DNA of 64,000 nucleotides from Shewanella surugensis. Its GTDB lineage: Bacteria > Pseudomonadota > Gammaproteobacteria > Enterobacterales > Shewanellaceae. A program made the position numbers and the translations under genes. The notes below the pieces were generated by a model, which was not told where the DNA came from, did not search any database, and saw nothing but the letters and a program-made list of their open reading frames with translations. The stretch covers positions 1 through 64,000 of the forward strand of contig NZ_JAKIKS010000011.1 in the NCBI RefSeq assembly GCF_023284005.1. Reading direction: 5' to 3'. This document shows, in pieces, positions 43,103 through 52,044 of this stretch (positions are counted from its first letter, which is position 1; each line of letters starts with the position of its first letter).

Positions 43103-44785
43103 TTGATAAAACCTACTCTTCTTTCACTTGCCCTTATTGGCATGTTAAATGGCTGCTCAAAACCTGATACAAATGATCTCTCAACCCCGGTTTCAAAAAC
43201 CGCCAGCACGCATACAGAACAAGATTACCAACAAATGCTCAATCGCTTTGTCGACGTCGATATGCAAGCCGATTTGAATAATTTATCCGATCTTGATATT
43301 CAAGTACTCAGGAAGCTTATTCACGTTGCCAATATTCTTGATGGCATTTATTTAAGACAGACCTATGAAAATAATGAGCAGATCCGACAAGCCATTAAAG
43401 ATTCGAAGGATCCTCATCAACAAGCCCTACTGTCACTGTATGACTTACATTATGGCCCTTGGGATACATTAGAAGGTGATAAGCCGTTTTTTGGCCAAAC
43501 AGAGCGTCCGGATGGTGCTGGTGTTTACCCTGTCGATCTGACTCGCGAAGAGTTTAATCAGTGGATCGTCTCACACCCTGAAGATGAAGCGGCTTTTAAA
43601 AGTGGTTACACCGTGATTGTACGTGAAGCCGATAAGCTAAAAGCCATCCCTTATAGTCTTTATTATGCCAAGGATCTACAAGCTGCTGCTAAATTAATGC
43701 AACAAGCGGCCGCAATGACTGAAGATAAAAGTTTACGGATATTTTTACTTAAACGCGCCGATGCGTTTCTCAATGATGATTATCGCGATTCAGAAATGGC
43801 TTGGATGGATCTGGATGGAAACTTGGAAGTGGCTATCGGTCCTTATGAAACCTATACCGATAAGCTGTTTGGCTACAAAACTTTTTTTGAAGCCTTTATT
43901 ACCGTCCGCAATCCAGAAGACAGTGCCAAGCTCGCCGTTTATAAAAAATATTTAACGCAAATGGAGCTTAACTTACCCATTAAAGATGAATATAAAAACT
44001 TACAACGCGGTGCAGAATCGCCCATTTCAGTCGTCGATCAAGTCGCTGGCGGCGGCGATAATAAGCCCGGCGTGCAAACAGTCGCCTTTAACCTCCCCAA
44101 TGATGAGTACGTCAGGGAAGTCAAAGGCAGTAAAAAAGTCATGCTAAAAAATGTGCTCAATGCAAAATATCAAGCCATTATGCAACCCATTTCATCACTG
44201 ATCATCACCAAAGAACAACAACCTTTATTGATGGAAAAGTATTTCTTCAATGAAACATTATTTCATGAACTATCACATGGGTTAGGCCCTGGCACTTTAA
44301 CGCTAAAGGGCAAAAAAACCAGTGTCAGTGAACAGCTTAAAGAGACTTATTCGAAAATAGAAGAAGGCAAAGCTGATGTGATGGGCGCATATAACATGCT
44401 ATTCTTAATGGATAAAGGCGAGTTACCGAATACGGAACGCCAAAATATGCTAGTCACTTATTTTGCGGGGTTATTCCGCTCTATGCGATTTGGCATTCAT
44501 GAAGCTCATGGCGCCGGAGCCGCTTTCCAATATAATTATTTCAAAGAAAAACAAGCATTCACTTTCGATGAGAAAACACAGACCTTTAAAGTGAATTTTG
44601 TTGAGATGGAAATGGCCATCACCGATCTTGTCAAACAAGTCACCATGATCCAAGCGCTCGGAGACTACCAAGCCTCTCAAGATTTTTTAGCTAAATATGC
44701 CATCCTTGCGGATGAAGTCGCGAAAGTAAACCAAAAAATGGCTGCCATCCCAACGGATATTAAGCCTATTTACCCTAAAATCTAA
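43103..44785 (+). CDS. M49-like (dipeptidyl-peptidase III family) lipoprotein peptidase
   Basis: 560 residues. The TTG start at 43103 is 9 nt after GGAG and gives an exact lipoprotein signal, MIKPTLLSLALIGMLNGC, with lipobox LNGC (Cys18). The zinc site is FHELSHGLGPG (H388, E389, H392). The downstream IEEGKADVMGAYN near 420 matches the second-Glu motif of the DPP III/M49 family. Note that the spacing here is H-E-x-x-H, whereas classical M49 enzymes have H-E-x-x-x-H. It is presumably a zinc peptidase or hydrolase anchored in the outer membrane facing the periplasm. A terminator follows. Confidence 0.8.
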   Translation: MIKPTLLSLALIGMLNGCSKPDTNDLSTPVSKTASTHTEQDYQQMLNRFVDVDMQADLNNLSDLDIQVLRKLIHVANILDGIYLRQTYENNEQIRQAIKDSKDPHQQALLSLYDLHYGPWDTLEGDKPFFGQTERPDGAGVYPVDLTREEFNQWIVSHPEDEAAFKSGYTVIVREADKLKAIPYSLYYAKDLQAAAKLMQQAAAMTEDKSLRIFLLKRADAFLNDDYRDSEMAWMDLDGNLEVAIGPYETYTDKLFGYKTFFEAFITVRNPEDSAKLAVYKKYLTQMELNLPIKDEYKNLQRGAESPISVVDQVAGGGDNKPGVQTVAFNLPNDEYVREVKGSKKVMLKNVLNAKYQAIMQPISSLIITKEQQPLLMEKYFFNETLFHELSHGLGPGTLTLKGKKTSVSEQLKETYSKIEEGKADVMGAYNMLFLMDKGELPNTERQNMLVTYFAGLFRSMRFGIHEAHGAGAAFQYNYFKEKQAFTFDEKTQTFKVNFVEMEMAITDLVKQVTMIQALGDYQASQDFLAKYAILADEVAKVNQKMAAIPTDIKPIYPKI

Positions 44786-44815
44786 ACAATGCTCATCCAT
44801 AAAATACAATTTAAC

Positions 44816-44839
44816 AGGCCACGCTAAGTGGCCTTTTTT
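44816..44839 (+). terminator. Terminator of the M49-like gene
   Basis: AGGCCAC/GTGGCCT stem followed by TTTTTT, about 30 nt past the stop codon. Confidence 0.9.
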
Positions 44840-45190
44840 AGCCACTATCACCCCCTCACAATGCTCATAAGATTACTGCTCTCTTCCGTGTTACTTTACT
44901 ATCTAGCCGTTATGGCTGATCTACGTGGAATCATAATCAATACCTTAGGCGATCAACAATCCATTCCCTATACATTGACTGAAGCCACCCGAGTCAGTTG
45001 AAGATCCCGCTGACTTGAATGTCTGTTTCAAAAAGAGCTCCCATCCTCAGCCACTCCCTTTTCCTTAAGGTTAAAAAACAACCATACAATCCTCATTTCG
45101 TTAATAAATACTCAAAAACCATCAATTATTGCAGTAATGAATGAACTTAGCGTATAAAGTAGAAAAAACCACGCATCAAGAGGACGCCTT
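44840..45190. other. Intergenic gap before the Lon-like gene
   Basis: About 350 bp. One short frame (44861-45001, 46 codons, with a hydrophobic start) is seen but has no ribosome site or homology I recognise. The rest should contain the promoter of the Lon-like gene. Confidence 0.3.
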
Positions 45191-47596
45191 ATGCCCATAC
45201 ACCCTCTCAGCAGTGAGCAACTTTATCGTCGCTCTGAACTCAATGAACTGGATGCCACTTGTACATCCACGAAACACTTATTGCCGCTCGATGAGATCGT
45301 CGGTCAAGCCCGTGCTCAGCACGCTGTCGAATTTGCGCTATCGATGAAAGAAAAAGGCTATAACATTTATGCATTAGGTCGTAATGGCCTTGGTAAGCGC
45401 ACCATGATCCTACGTCATTTAAACAAACAATCCACTTCAGATAAGAGTCAATCATTCGATCCACTCTATGACTGGTGCTACGTGGTGAATTTTGATGATG
45501 CTCGTCAACCCCGTGTTCTGAAACTCCCTGCAGAAATGGGCCCCAAATTAAAAAAAGACATTGAAACATTAATGCAAAAATTATCGAAAGCCTTGCCCTT
45601 GGCTTTCGATAATGAAATGTATTACGCTCGAGCCGATAAACTTAAAAATCAATTAGCATCAAAGCAAGAGCAAGCCATCATTACCCTCACCAATGATGCA
45701 CAAAAACTCGGTGTCAGTTTAAGCATTTCAACTAAAGGGAATTATGAATTAATCGCACTCAATGGTGAAGAAGCCCATACCGAAGAAAGCTATAGCCAAC
45801 TGAGTTATGCTCAGCAAACAAAATTACAAACCGCCATCAGTAAACTTGAAGCCAAACTCAGAGGCTTGATCAGGCAAATTACCGTTTGGGAAGAAGAGTA
45901 CACCGATAAGCAACAAAAGCATGATGAACAAGTCGCTGAAGATGTACTTAGCCATTCTCTGCATAAATTAAAAGAAAAATATAAAGCATTGCCACAAATT
46001 AAACAGTATTTGAAAGCAATGCGAAAAGACATTTTAGATAATTTAGACATTTTTCTTGAAGAAAATGAAGAACAAATTGCGTTGGCTTATGCCGCCCTGA
46101 GTAAAAAAATGCCCCGACGCTATCAAGTCAATGTACTGGTGTCACAAGCAAAAAAGTCACCGCCCATCATCATTGAAGATAGCCCTAATTATCATACTCT
46201 CTTTGGTTATGTCGAAAATGCCACCTACAAAGGGACCGTCATTACAGACTTTTCATTAATTCGTGCCGGCAGTTTACATAAAGCCAACGGTGGCGTATTA
46301 ATGATAGATGCAGTGAAAGTACTGGAACATCCCCATGTTTGGGATGGCTTAAAACGTGCTTTACGCTCTAAGAAGCTCAGTCTCAGTTCACTCGAACGTG
46401 AAGTCACCTTATCGGGCGCCATTTCTTTAGATCCTGAAGCCATTCCACTCAATATCAAAATTATTCTTTTTGGCGATCACCACACTTATAAATTACTACA
46501 ACGTTTTGACCCTGAATTTTGTGAACTCTTTAAAGTTACCGCCGACTTTGAAGACAAAATGCCCCGTACTCATCAATCTGAACGTCACTATGCTCAGTTT
46601 ATTTCCAGCATTGTTCACAGTAATAAGATGCTGCATTGCGATCGCGCCGCTATCGCCCGCATTATTGAATTTAGCTCACGTCAGGTTGACTGCCAAGATC
46701 AGCTTTCCTTGCATTCTGTCGATGTGGCCAATTTATTAAGAGAGGCCAATTATTGTGCCCGCAGTGCAAAAGCCACGCTCATTCGCGCCAGCCATATCGA
46801 GCAAGCCCTGCGAAATAAAGAACTGCGCATTTGTCGAGCCAAAGATGAGTTTATGCAAAGCTTCGTCAACGGCACCACTTTATTACAAACTCAAGGTAAA
46901 ACCATAGGGCAAGTCAACGCCTTATCGGTGATGTCTACCTCTGATTATTTATTTGGTGCGCCGAGTCGTATTACTGCGACAACCTCATTTGGTGAAGGGA
47001 AAGTATTTGATATTGAAAGAAAAGTAGAATTAAGTGGTAGTATACACTCCAAAGGTGTAATGATCTTAAGCGCCTTTTTGGCATCCATATTGGGTAAAAC
47101 TGATAAAATCCCTCTCTCGACTCATCTCACTTTCGAGCAATCATATGGCGGTGTTGATGGTGACAGCGCCACCATGGCAGAACTATGCACCATTTTATCT
47201 TCTATTGCCGATCTCCCCTTAAGGCAAGACATTGCCATTACAGGTTCAATGAACCAATTTGGTGAGTCACAACCGATTGGCGGCGTGAATGAAAAAATTG
47301 AAGGTTTCTTCGATGTTTGTCAGATCAAAGGGTACACACAAACACAAGGGGTGATAATCCCCCGTTCAAATATCCATAACTTAATGTTAAGAAAAGATAT
47401 TATTACTGCCGTTAAAAAAGGTCAGTTCCACATTTGGGCGATAGATCATGTGGACCAAGCGATCGAACTCTTGATGGGAACGGCCATAGGAAAGCACAAT
47501 CCCCAAGGACATTATCCTGAAACATCGGTATTAGGCCTCGCTCATGCCAAATTAGCGGCACTGCGCGCTCAGTCACCTCATTCGCCTCAATCGTAA
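45191..47596 (+). CDS. Lon-like AAA ATP-dependent protease
   Basis: 801 residues. The N-terminal ATPase begins with LDEIVGQARAQHAVEFAL; the Walker A is GRNGLGKRT near 63-71. A helical insertion (about 130-290) follows. GGVLMIDAVKVLEHPHVWDG is the Walker B-like element, and EVTLSGAISLDPEAIPLNIK resembles a sensor region. The C-terminal Lon-type protease has catalytic Ser659 (GVDGDSATMAEL) and Lys702 (GGVNEKIEGF), 43 residues apart as in classical Lon. There is no LON substrate-binding domain. It is cytosolic and probably involved in protein quality control. The ATG has an AAGAGGA site upstream. Confidence 0.88.
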   Translation: MPIHPLSSEQLYRRSELNELDATCTSTKHLLPLDEIVGQARAQHAVEFALSMKEKGYNIYALGRNGLGKRTMILRHLNKQSTSDKSQSFDPLYDWCYVVNFDDARQPRVLKLPAEMGPKLKKDIETLMQKLSKALPLAFDNEMYYARADKLKNQLASKQEQAIITLTNDAQKLGVSLSISTKGNYELIALNGEEAHTEESYSQLSYAQQTKLQTAISKLEAKLRGLIRQITVWEEEYTDKQQKHDEQVAEDVLSHSLHKLKEKYKALPQIKQYLKAMRKDILDNLDIFLEENEEQIALAYAALSKKMPRRYQVNVLVSQAKKSPPIIIEDSPNYHTLFGYVENATYKGTVITDFSLIRAGSLHKANGGVLMIDAVKVLEHPHVWDGLKRALRSKKLSLSSLEREVTLSGAISLDPEAIPLNIKIILFGDHHTYKLLQRFDPEFCELFKVTADFEDKMPRTHQSERHYAQFISSIVHSNKMLHCDRAAIARIIEFSSRQVDCQDQLSLHSVDVANLLREANYCARSAKATLIRASHIEQALRNKELRICRAKDEFMQSFVNGTTLLQTQGKTIGQVNALSVMSTSDYLFGAPSRITATTSFGEGKVFDIERKVELSGSIHSKGVMILSAFLASILGKTDKIPLSTHLTFEQSYGGVDGDSATMAELCTILSSIADLPLRQDIAITGSMNQFGESQPIGGVNEKIEGFFDVCQIKGYTQTQGVIIPRSNIHNLMLRKDIITAVKKGQFHIWAIDHVDQAIELLMGTAIGKHNPQGHYPETSVLGLAHAKLAALRAQSPHSPQS

Positions 47597-47610
47597 CATT
47601 ACCCACCCAT

Positions 47611-47640
47611 AAAAAAGAGCCTCATTTGAGGCTCTTCATT
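47611..47640. terminator. Bidirectional terminator between the Lon-like gene and ppaC
   Basis: AAGAGCCTC/GAGGCTCTT stem with A- and T-rich flanks between convergent genes. Confidence 0.85.
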
Positions 47641-47660
47641 TTCATGATAACGGATCAATA

Positions 47661-48581
47661 TTAACTAAACACTTGCTGTAATGGGGGAACAATTTGCTTT
47701 TTACGGCTCAGTACCCCGTCAAGCCACACTTTTCCATCAACAAGTGGTTTAGCATAAGCTTGTTCGATAAGACTCACATCATCACTGCTAACCAGTAATT
47801 CAGAGCCTTCTTTCATGATATCCGTCAGCAGTAATAACACACTGTGACGCTCACCTTCTGCTTTTAATGCTGCAATATCGGTTTCTAAATCCGCTTTTAG
47901 ATCATCAAAAACGGCTAAATCAATCACTTCAAGCTGACCAATACCGACTTTTTTGCCATTCATATTAAAATCTTTAAAATCACGCATCACTAATTCACGG
48001 ACAGGCGTCCCTTGAACAGCGGATTTAACGATAAACATGTCCATGCCAAGCGCTTTAAAATCTTGCACGTCAGCAATTTCAGCTAGCGCTTCCACGCAGC
48101 GGATGTCCGCAGTGGTGCAAGTCGGTGATTTAAAAATCACCGTATCACTTAAGATGGCGCACATCATGATGCCTGCAATCTCTTTCGGAATAGCCACATT
48201 ATAAAAATCATACATCATTTTAATAATGGTGTTACTGCAACCCACTGGACGGATCCAGCACTCTAAAGGCGTCGATGTGGTTAAATCACCTAATTTATGA
48301 TGATCCACAATGCCGACAATGGTCGCTTCAGCGATATCATCCGGTGCTTGGGTTAATTCAGAATGATCAACAATATACACTTCTTCGCCAGCGTAACTTA
48401 ATTTAAGCTCTGGCGCATCGAAACCAAACTTATCTAAAATAAAAGCCGTTTCTGGGGACAATTCGCCTAAACGAGCCGCAATAGAATCTTCACCAATTTG
48501 ATTTCTTAAATAGGTTAGTGCAATCGCCCCACAAATCGAATCTGAATCTGGGATCTTGTGGCCTACTACATAAACTGACAT
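47661..48581 (-). CDS. ppaC: Manganese-dependent inorganic pyrophosphatase (family II)
   Basis: 306 residues of the DHH phosphoesterase family. Metal-site motifs are VVGHKIPDSDSICGAI, IVDHSELTQ, and the DHH in VGIVDHHKLGDL; the DHHA2 domain ends with KPLVDGKVWLDGVLSRKKQI. It hydrolyses pyrophosphate in the cytosol and drives biosynthetic reactions. The ATG at 48581 has AGGAG about 10 nt upstream and gives the usual family start MSVYVVGHK; a GTG six bases earlier is also in frame. Length is typical (about 305-310). Confidence 0.93.
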   Translation of the reverse strand: MSVYVVGHKIPDSDSICGAIALTYLRNQIGEDSIAARLGELSPETAFILDKFGFDAPELKLSYAGEEVYIVDHSELTQAPDDIAEATIVGIVDHHKLGDLTTSTPLECWIRPVGCSNTIIKMMYDFYNVAIPKEIAGIMMCAILSDTVIFKSPTCTTADIRCVEALAEIADVQDFKALGMDMFIVKSAVQGTPVRELVMRDFKDFNMNGKKVGIGQLEVIDLAVFDDLKADLETDIAALKAEGERHSVLLLLTDIMKEGSELLVSSDDVSLIEQAYAKPLVDGKVWLDGVLSRKKQIVPPLQQVFS

Positions 48582-48587
48582 ATACAC

Positions 48588-48965
48588 ATCTCTCCTGTAA
48601 TTTTCTTTATTTTAACAAAACGTCAAGGACTTCGGAAACAGTTAATCTGCACGATGCTTAAATTATACTCATAAAACGCACTTTATTCGTGAACTGATGC
48701 AAGATCGGTCAATAAATTTAATCCTGCATCCATCAAAACTTTACTCCCAATGAGAGATTGGTCCACTTTACAGAAATGACGGGTAAAAATGATAGTCCTA
48801 CATAGCTTATATCACGATAATATCAATTTAATAACTTATCTTGTTTTACAATAAGTTAGGTTGAATTTCGAACTGCTAAGCCTTTTAATGAAAACAGATG
48901 AAAATGAACACTCTTTTTCATCTTAAATGATCTTAACGGCTTATTGATTAACGCAATGGAAACTT
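48588..48965. other. Intergenic gap between ppaC and the SifA-N-like genes
   Basis: About 380 bp, AT-rich, no supported ORF. It should contain the divergent promoters of ppaC and the first effector-like gene. Confidence 0.3.
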
Positions 48966-49454
48966 ATGCCCACTATTCACCTGTTTCATCCAAAAGTGAC
49001 GATACCGAGCACTCAATTTCACGCCTCAGAGCAACCGATCCAAGACGTGTCTTTGGGCAAGAGTCGCCTAACGGCTTTTGTTGAAGGCAATATGGACAAG
49101 GTGACTCAACTTGGTTGCTTTGAAATATCCATTGATAGGCACTTTTGTGCCAGTAAAAAAACCAATGCCCTAAACATTATTAATGATATGATCAAACTGG
49201 ATATGACTTATAAAGAGAATAGTCCAAGCGAACAACTGCTGGCGATAGAGAAAAACTTTCAACAATTGAAAACACTCGCAGGTGAAGGGAATAACGGGTT
49301 ATTTAAAGTGGTACGAAATGATGCCCAAAGCACCACGACCTTCATCATCGACAATCATACCATTGCTAAAATCAACGCCGTCTGTGGTGGGTTTGAAAAT
49401 AGCCAAGAAATGTCAGCGTCAGGCGCTTGGATAGCAGAAGAGTTGAGTATTTAA
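48966..49454 (+). CDS. Putative effector-like protein 1 (SPI-2 STE/SifA N-domain-like)
   Basis: 162 residues, soluble, without signal peptide. It is a paralogue of the next gene: KSRLTAFVEGNMDKVTQ corresponds to KSQLEGFISGDMDKATK there, ALNIINDMIKLD to ALQTISEMIGWE, LLAIEKNFQQLKTLAGEG to LLIRLENNFQKLFDLADDG, and TTTFIIDNHTIAKINAV to KTTFKIDGHTIASANAI. The same order of elements is found in the N-terminal domain of Salmonella SPI-2 effectors such as SifA. The W-x-x-I-x-x-F-F position has drifted here (CFEISIDRHF, 51-60). No catalytic C-terminal domain follows. Function is inferred from pattern only; a type III substrate, chaperone or orphan domain are all possible. Confidence 0.5.
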   Translation: MPTIHLFHPKVTIPSTQFHASEQPIQDVSLGKSRLTAFVEGNMDKVTQLGCFEISIDRHFCASKKTNALNIINDMIKLDMTYKENSPSEQLLAIEKNFQQLKTLAGEGNNGLFKVVRNDAQSTTTFIIDNHTIAKINAVCGGFENSQEMSASGAWIAEELSI

Positions 49455-49824
49455 CCCAAACAAACTTAATATCTCCAAGCCCCCCTATCCTTAATAAGCA
49501 AAGATAAAAAGAACAACTAAATACAATATAAGCCACCTTCATAGTGGCTTATGATCCCATCAAATAATCACACATTGATTTATCGATAATACATTAGCAA
49601 GCAGTAAACTAACCTTTGGTCTAACTGATCGGATGACTTTACCGATATTTATGCTAAAACTGATAGCGGTACAGGTTAGCTTAATCGATAATCGCTGCTT
49701 ACTTGAGCTAACAGTACAACCCAGTAAATCCTAGTTTAACTGAAGAAGATTAAACCAGTGGTTATCAGTCATTTCAAGTTCAAAAAATGATTTCATTATT
49801 ACAGCATTAGCTAAGGAATAACTT
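49455..49824. other. Gap between the two effector-like genes
   Basis: About 370 bp with a hairpin (ATAAGCCAC/GTGGCTTAT, 49528-49552) soon after the first gene and no ORF. The second gene therefore probably has its own promoter. Confidence 0.35.
49528..49552 (+). terminator. Hairpin after effector-like gene 1
   Basis: ATAAGCCAC/GTGGCTTAT, 9-bp stem with a 7-nt loop. No T-run follows, so this is a weak call. Confidence 0.45.
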
Positions 49825-50301
49825 ATGACTATTTTCGCATCAGCGACTCTTAATATACCTCGTTGTACCTCAAATATAGACGATAATGCACACTCAGAAG
49901 TCACCCTAAATAAAAGTCAATTAGAAGGGTTCATCTCAGGCGACATGGATAAAGCCACAAAAATGTCATTTTGGGATAATATCATCGACTTTTTTTATCC
50001 TTCTTACAATAAAGAAGAAGCACTACAAACTATCAGTGAAATGATTGGCTGGGAAAGTGAGAATGCCAACCTCCCAGAATGGGAAAAAGGTGGAGAGGCT
50101 GACTTACTAATTAGACTAGAGAACAATTTTCAAAAATTATTTGACCTTGCCGACGATGGCACAAAAGGTAAATTTATGATTGACACAAATCAAAATCCTA
50201 CCAAAACAACATTTAAAATAGATGGTCATACTATTGCTTCAGCTAATGCCATTACAAATTCAAATAATAGCGAAATAATTGAAGAAGATTTAAACTGGTA
50301 A
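49825..50301 (+). CDS. Putative effector-like protein 2 (SPI-2 STE/SifA N-domain-like, with W-x-x-I-x-x-F-F)
   Basis: 158 residues, soluble. The notable element is WDNIIDFF (50-57), which matches in spacing the W-E-K-(I/M)-x-x-F-F translocation motif shared by Salmonella SPI-2 effectors (SifA, SseJ, SopD2 and others). The following order also fits the SifA N-domain: a helix with ALQTISEMIG, then LENNFQKLFDLADDG, then beta strands (KGKFMIDTNQN, KTTFKIDG). The protein ends where the domain would end, so there is no recognisable effector module. AAGGAA lies about 6 nt before the ATG. No type III secretion genes are visible in this window. Low-GC composition and paralogy with the previous gene suggest accessory DNA. 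Confidence 0.55.
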   Translation: MTIFASATLNIPRCTSNIDDNAHSEVTLNKSQLEGFISGDMDKATKMSFWDNIIDFFYPSYNKEEALQTISEMIGWESENANLPEWEKGGEADLLIRLENNFQKLFDLADDGTKGKFMIDTNQNPTKTTFKIDGHTIASANAITNSNNSEIIEEDLNW

Positions 50302-50324
50302 TATCCGCCAATACATTTTCATAA

Positions 50325-50354
50325 GAATAACCACCAATTAGCTTGTGGTTATTC
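50325..50354 (+). terminator. Hairpin after effector-like gene 2
   Basis: GAATAACCAC/GTGGTTATTC, 10-bp stem, 23 nt past the stop codon. No long T-run. Confidence 0.5.
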
Positions 50355-50363
50355 ACTTAGCCT

Positions 50364-50393
50364 CTTCGGGAAATGATTACACATTTCCCGAAG
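50364..50393 (-). terminator. 12-bp hairpin after the DUF2937 gene
   Basis: CTTCGGGAAATG/CATTTCCCGAAG with a 6-nt loop directly past the stop of the DUF2937 gene on the minus strand. Confidence 0.6.
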
Positions 50394-50397
50394 CATG

Positions 50398-50937
50398 TTA
50401 AAGACGTCTTCTGGGATGCACCGGACCAAAGACAACTCGCCTTGTTAAACGTAACGTTTGCCAAATCAAGGTTAACAACAGTTCGGCCGCAGCAGCCAGT
50501 AATCCACCCGCAATCAAACCGACCATAATGGCTTTACTGTTTAATACGATAGAGTAAGTATAATTTTTTAACACAGCCGCTTTGATATCCAGCAAAGGAT
50601 CCCAGATAAACTGTATATAGGGGCTATATTCATCTGCTGAAAAGCGTTGCCATGCCATCGACAAGCTATTTTGTCTTTGCATTAATCCTTCAACATTGGT
50701 GCCGGCATCATTAAAAACAGGATCATCATTACTTTGATAATAAGTAATGAGTTTGTCAATGCTGCCGCCAAAGTAACGATCAGCATCCCCCTGAAATGCG
50801 TTAAGACTAAGCTTCGACTCGGTTAATTGCGCCTGCAGACGTTTACCATATTGATCCACCACACTCGGTGCTTGTATGCCCACCAGCACGCCAGCCATAA
50901 ACAACATTAAACGTAAATATTCAATTATTTTTTTCAT
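50398..50937 (-). CDS. DUF2937 family inner-membrane protein
   Basis: 179 residues with an N-terminal hydrophobic segment (YLRLMLFMAGVLVGIQAP, about 7-24), a helical middle region, and a second membrane helix (AIMVGLIAGGLLAAAAELLLTLIW, about 135-160) followed by a basic tail. I recognise the DUF2937 pattern, common in Shewanella and Vibrio; the function is unknown. Both ends probably face the cytoplasm, with the middle region in the periplasm. Confidence 0.75.
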   Translation of the reverse strand: MKKIIEYLRLMLFMAGVLVGIQAPSVVDQYGKRLQAQLTESKLSLNAFQGDADRYFGGSIDKLITYYQSNDDPVFNDAGTNVEGLMQRQNSLSMAWQRFSADEYSPYIQFIWDPLLDIKAAVLKNYTYSIVLNSKAIMVGLIAGGLLAAAAELLLTLIWQTLRLTRRVVFGPVHPRRRL

Positions 50938-51134
50938 TATGATCCACAGCCAGTATGTAAGGTATATTTATCATACGGTATAAGAGCGACAATGGGTGAT
51001 TGAATATAAATGACAACGAAATAAATGACTCATAATGAAAAATTCACACATTATAAAGCCGCAATTTCATTAATATCACTGATAATTTCAATGGCTTGAT
51101 AATAAGTTGTCGTATGAATTTTTGCTGAACACAC

Positions 51135-51428
51135 TTACTGTACTAAACAAGCATTTTGTTGTATCAACAATAACAAATCGACTAACAAAATCCTTTTATT
51201 CGTGACCATCAGCCTCAATTTACCTTTGTGTTCTGTTAAATTAAAAACCTGCCCTTTTGAATCAATTAAATTATCTTCCCCTTCAATGATACTAGTATCA
51301 CCCTGAGTATTCTCTTGCCAACCCGCTTCATCTGCAACATAAATGAGTTCATCATCGCCATGATAACAAATCACCGCAGGCCAGTGGACATCGGGGTTAA
51401 GTGTATTTGATATTGTATCATTTTTCAT
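51135..51428 (-). CDS. Small conserved protein (DUF4144-like)
   Basis: 97 residues: HWPAVICYHGDDELIYVADEAGW, then GEDNLIDSKGQVFNL and a hydrophobic end (NKRILLVDLLLLIQQNACLVQ). The WPAVI...DELIY pattern resembles the DUF4144 family. It is small, soluble and probably cytosolic; function unknown. It stands alone. Confidence 0.6.
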   Translation of the reverse strand: MKNDTISNTLNPDVHWPAVICYHGDDELIYVADEAGWQENTQGDTSIIEGEDNLIDSKGQVFNLTEHKGKLRLMVTNKRILLVDLLLLIQQNACLVQ

Positions 51429-51482
51429 TCAATTGGCCCATCTGAAACTGGTCATATTTTAACCGAGGCGTGTTTATTCAGC

Positions 51483-51887
51483 TTATCGTCCAGGTTCATG
51501 CTCACTATAACAAGCCAAAGACGTCTCAATCGTACCCCAACAGGCTTTAGAGTCAATAAAATTGTGTGATAAAGGTCGCTCCACAATATCTGAATCCAGT
51601 AGCCCTAGACGTAATCGATAACGTACAGGATCAGCACTGTTTTCACTGTACAAGGGGGAAGCACAACGACGACAAAAATAACGTTTTCGCCCCAATTTCA
51701 CCTCATAAAAACTCACTAAATCATGACCTTTAACAATACTGAAGTCGGATTGCTGAATAAACCCATTAGTCGCGTAAGCGGATCCACTAGATTTTCGACA
51801 TAAAGAGCAATGACAATGAATAATGTGTTCAATCGCGCCTTGCAGTTCAATTTTAACGCCTTTACAAAGACAACGTCCTTGGTACAT
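51483..51887 (-). CDS. GFA-family zinc protein (Gfa/CENP-V fold)
   Basis: 134 residues from the ATG at 51887, which has a GAGGGG site; a longer frame to 51980 lacks one and adds 31 unrelated residues. Zinc-binding Cys motifs of the GFA family are present: YQGRCLCKGVKIEL, CHCSLCRKSSGSAYATNGF, and YFCRRCASPLYSE. Some relatives were described as glutathione-dependent formaldehyde-activating enzymes, but that activity is not general, so I make no activity claim. Confidence 0.85.
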   Translation of the reverse strand: MYQGRCLCKGVKIELQGAIEHIIHCHCSLCRKSSGSAYATNGFIQQSDFSIVKGHDLVSFYEVKLGRKRYFCRRCASPLYSENSADPVRYRLRLGLLDSDIVERPLSHNFIDSKACWGTIETSLACYSEHEPGR

Positions 51888-52044
51888 ATTTCCCCTCTGT
51901 ATAACTAACTCTATATCATTGATGTTGGTGATTATAAATGATTCATTCCAATATTGTATATTGTCAGTGCTGCTTACCAATACGATTCATTTAAAGGTCT
52001 CTTTACTTCACTGCTATTTCATTTCAATACTATAAATAACTGAA

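Noticed and set aside
44861..45001. A 46-codon plus-strand ORF with a hydrophobic start
   Set aside because: No ribosome binding site and no recognisable family. It lies right after a strong terminator without a visible promoter.
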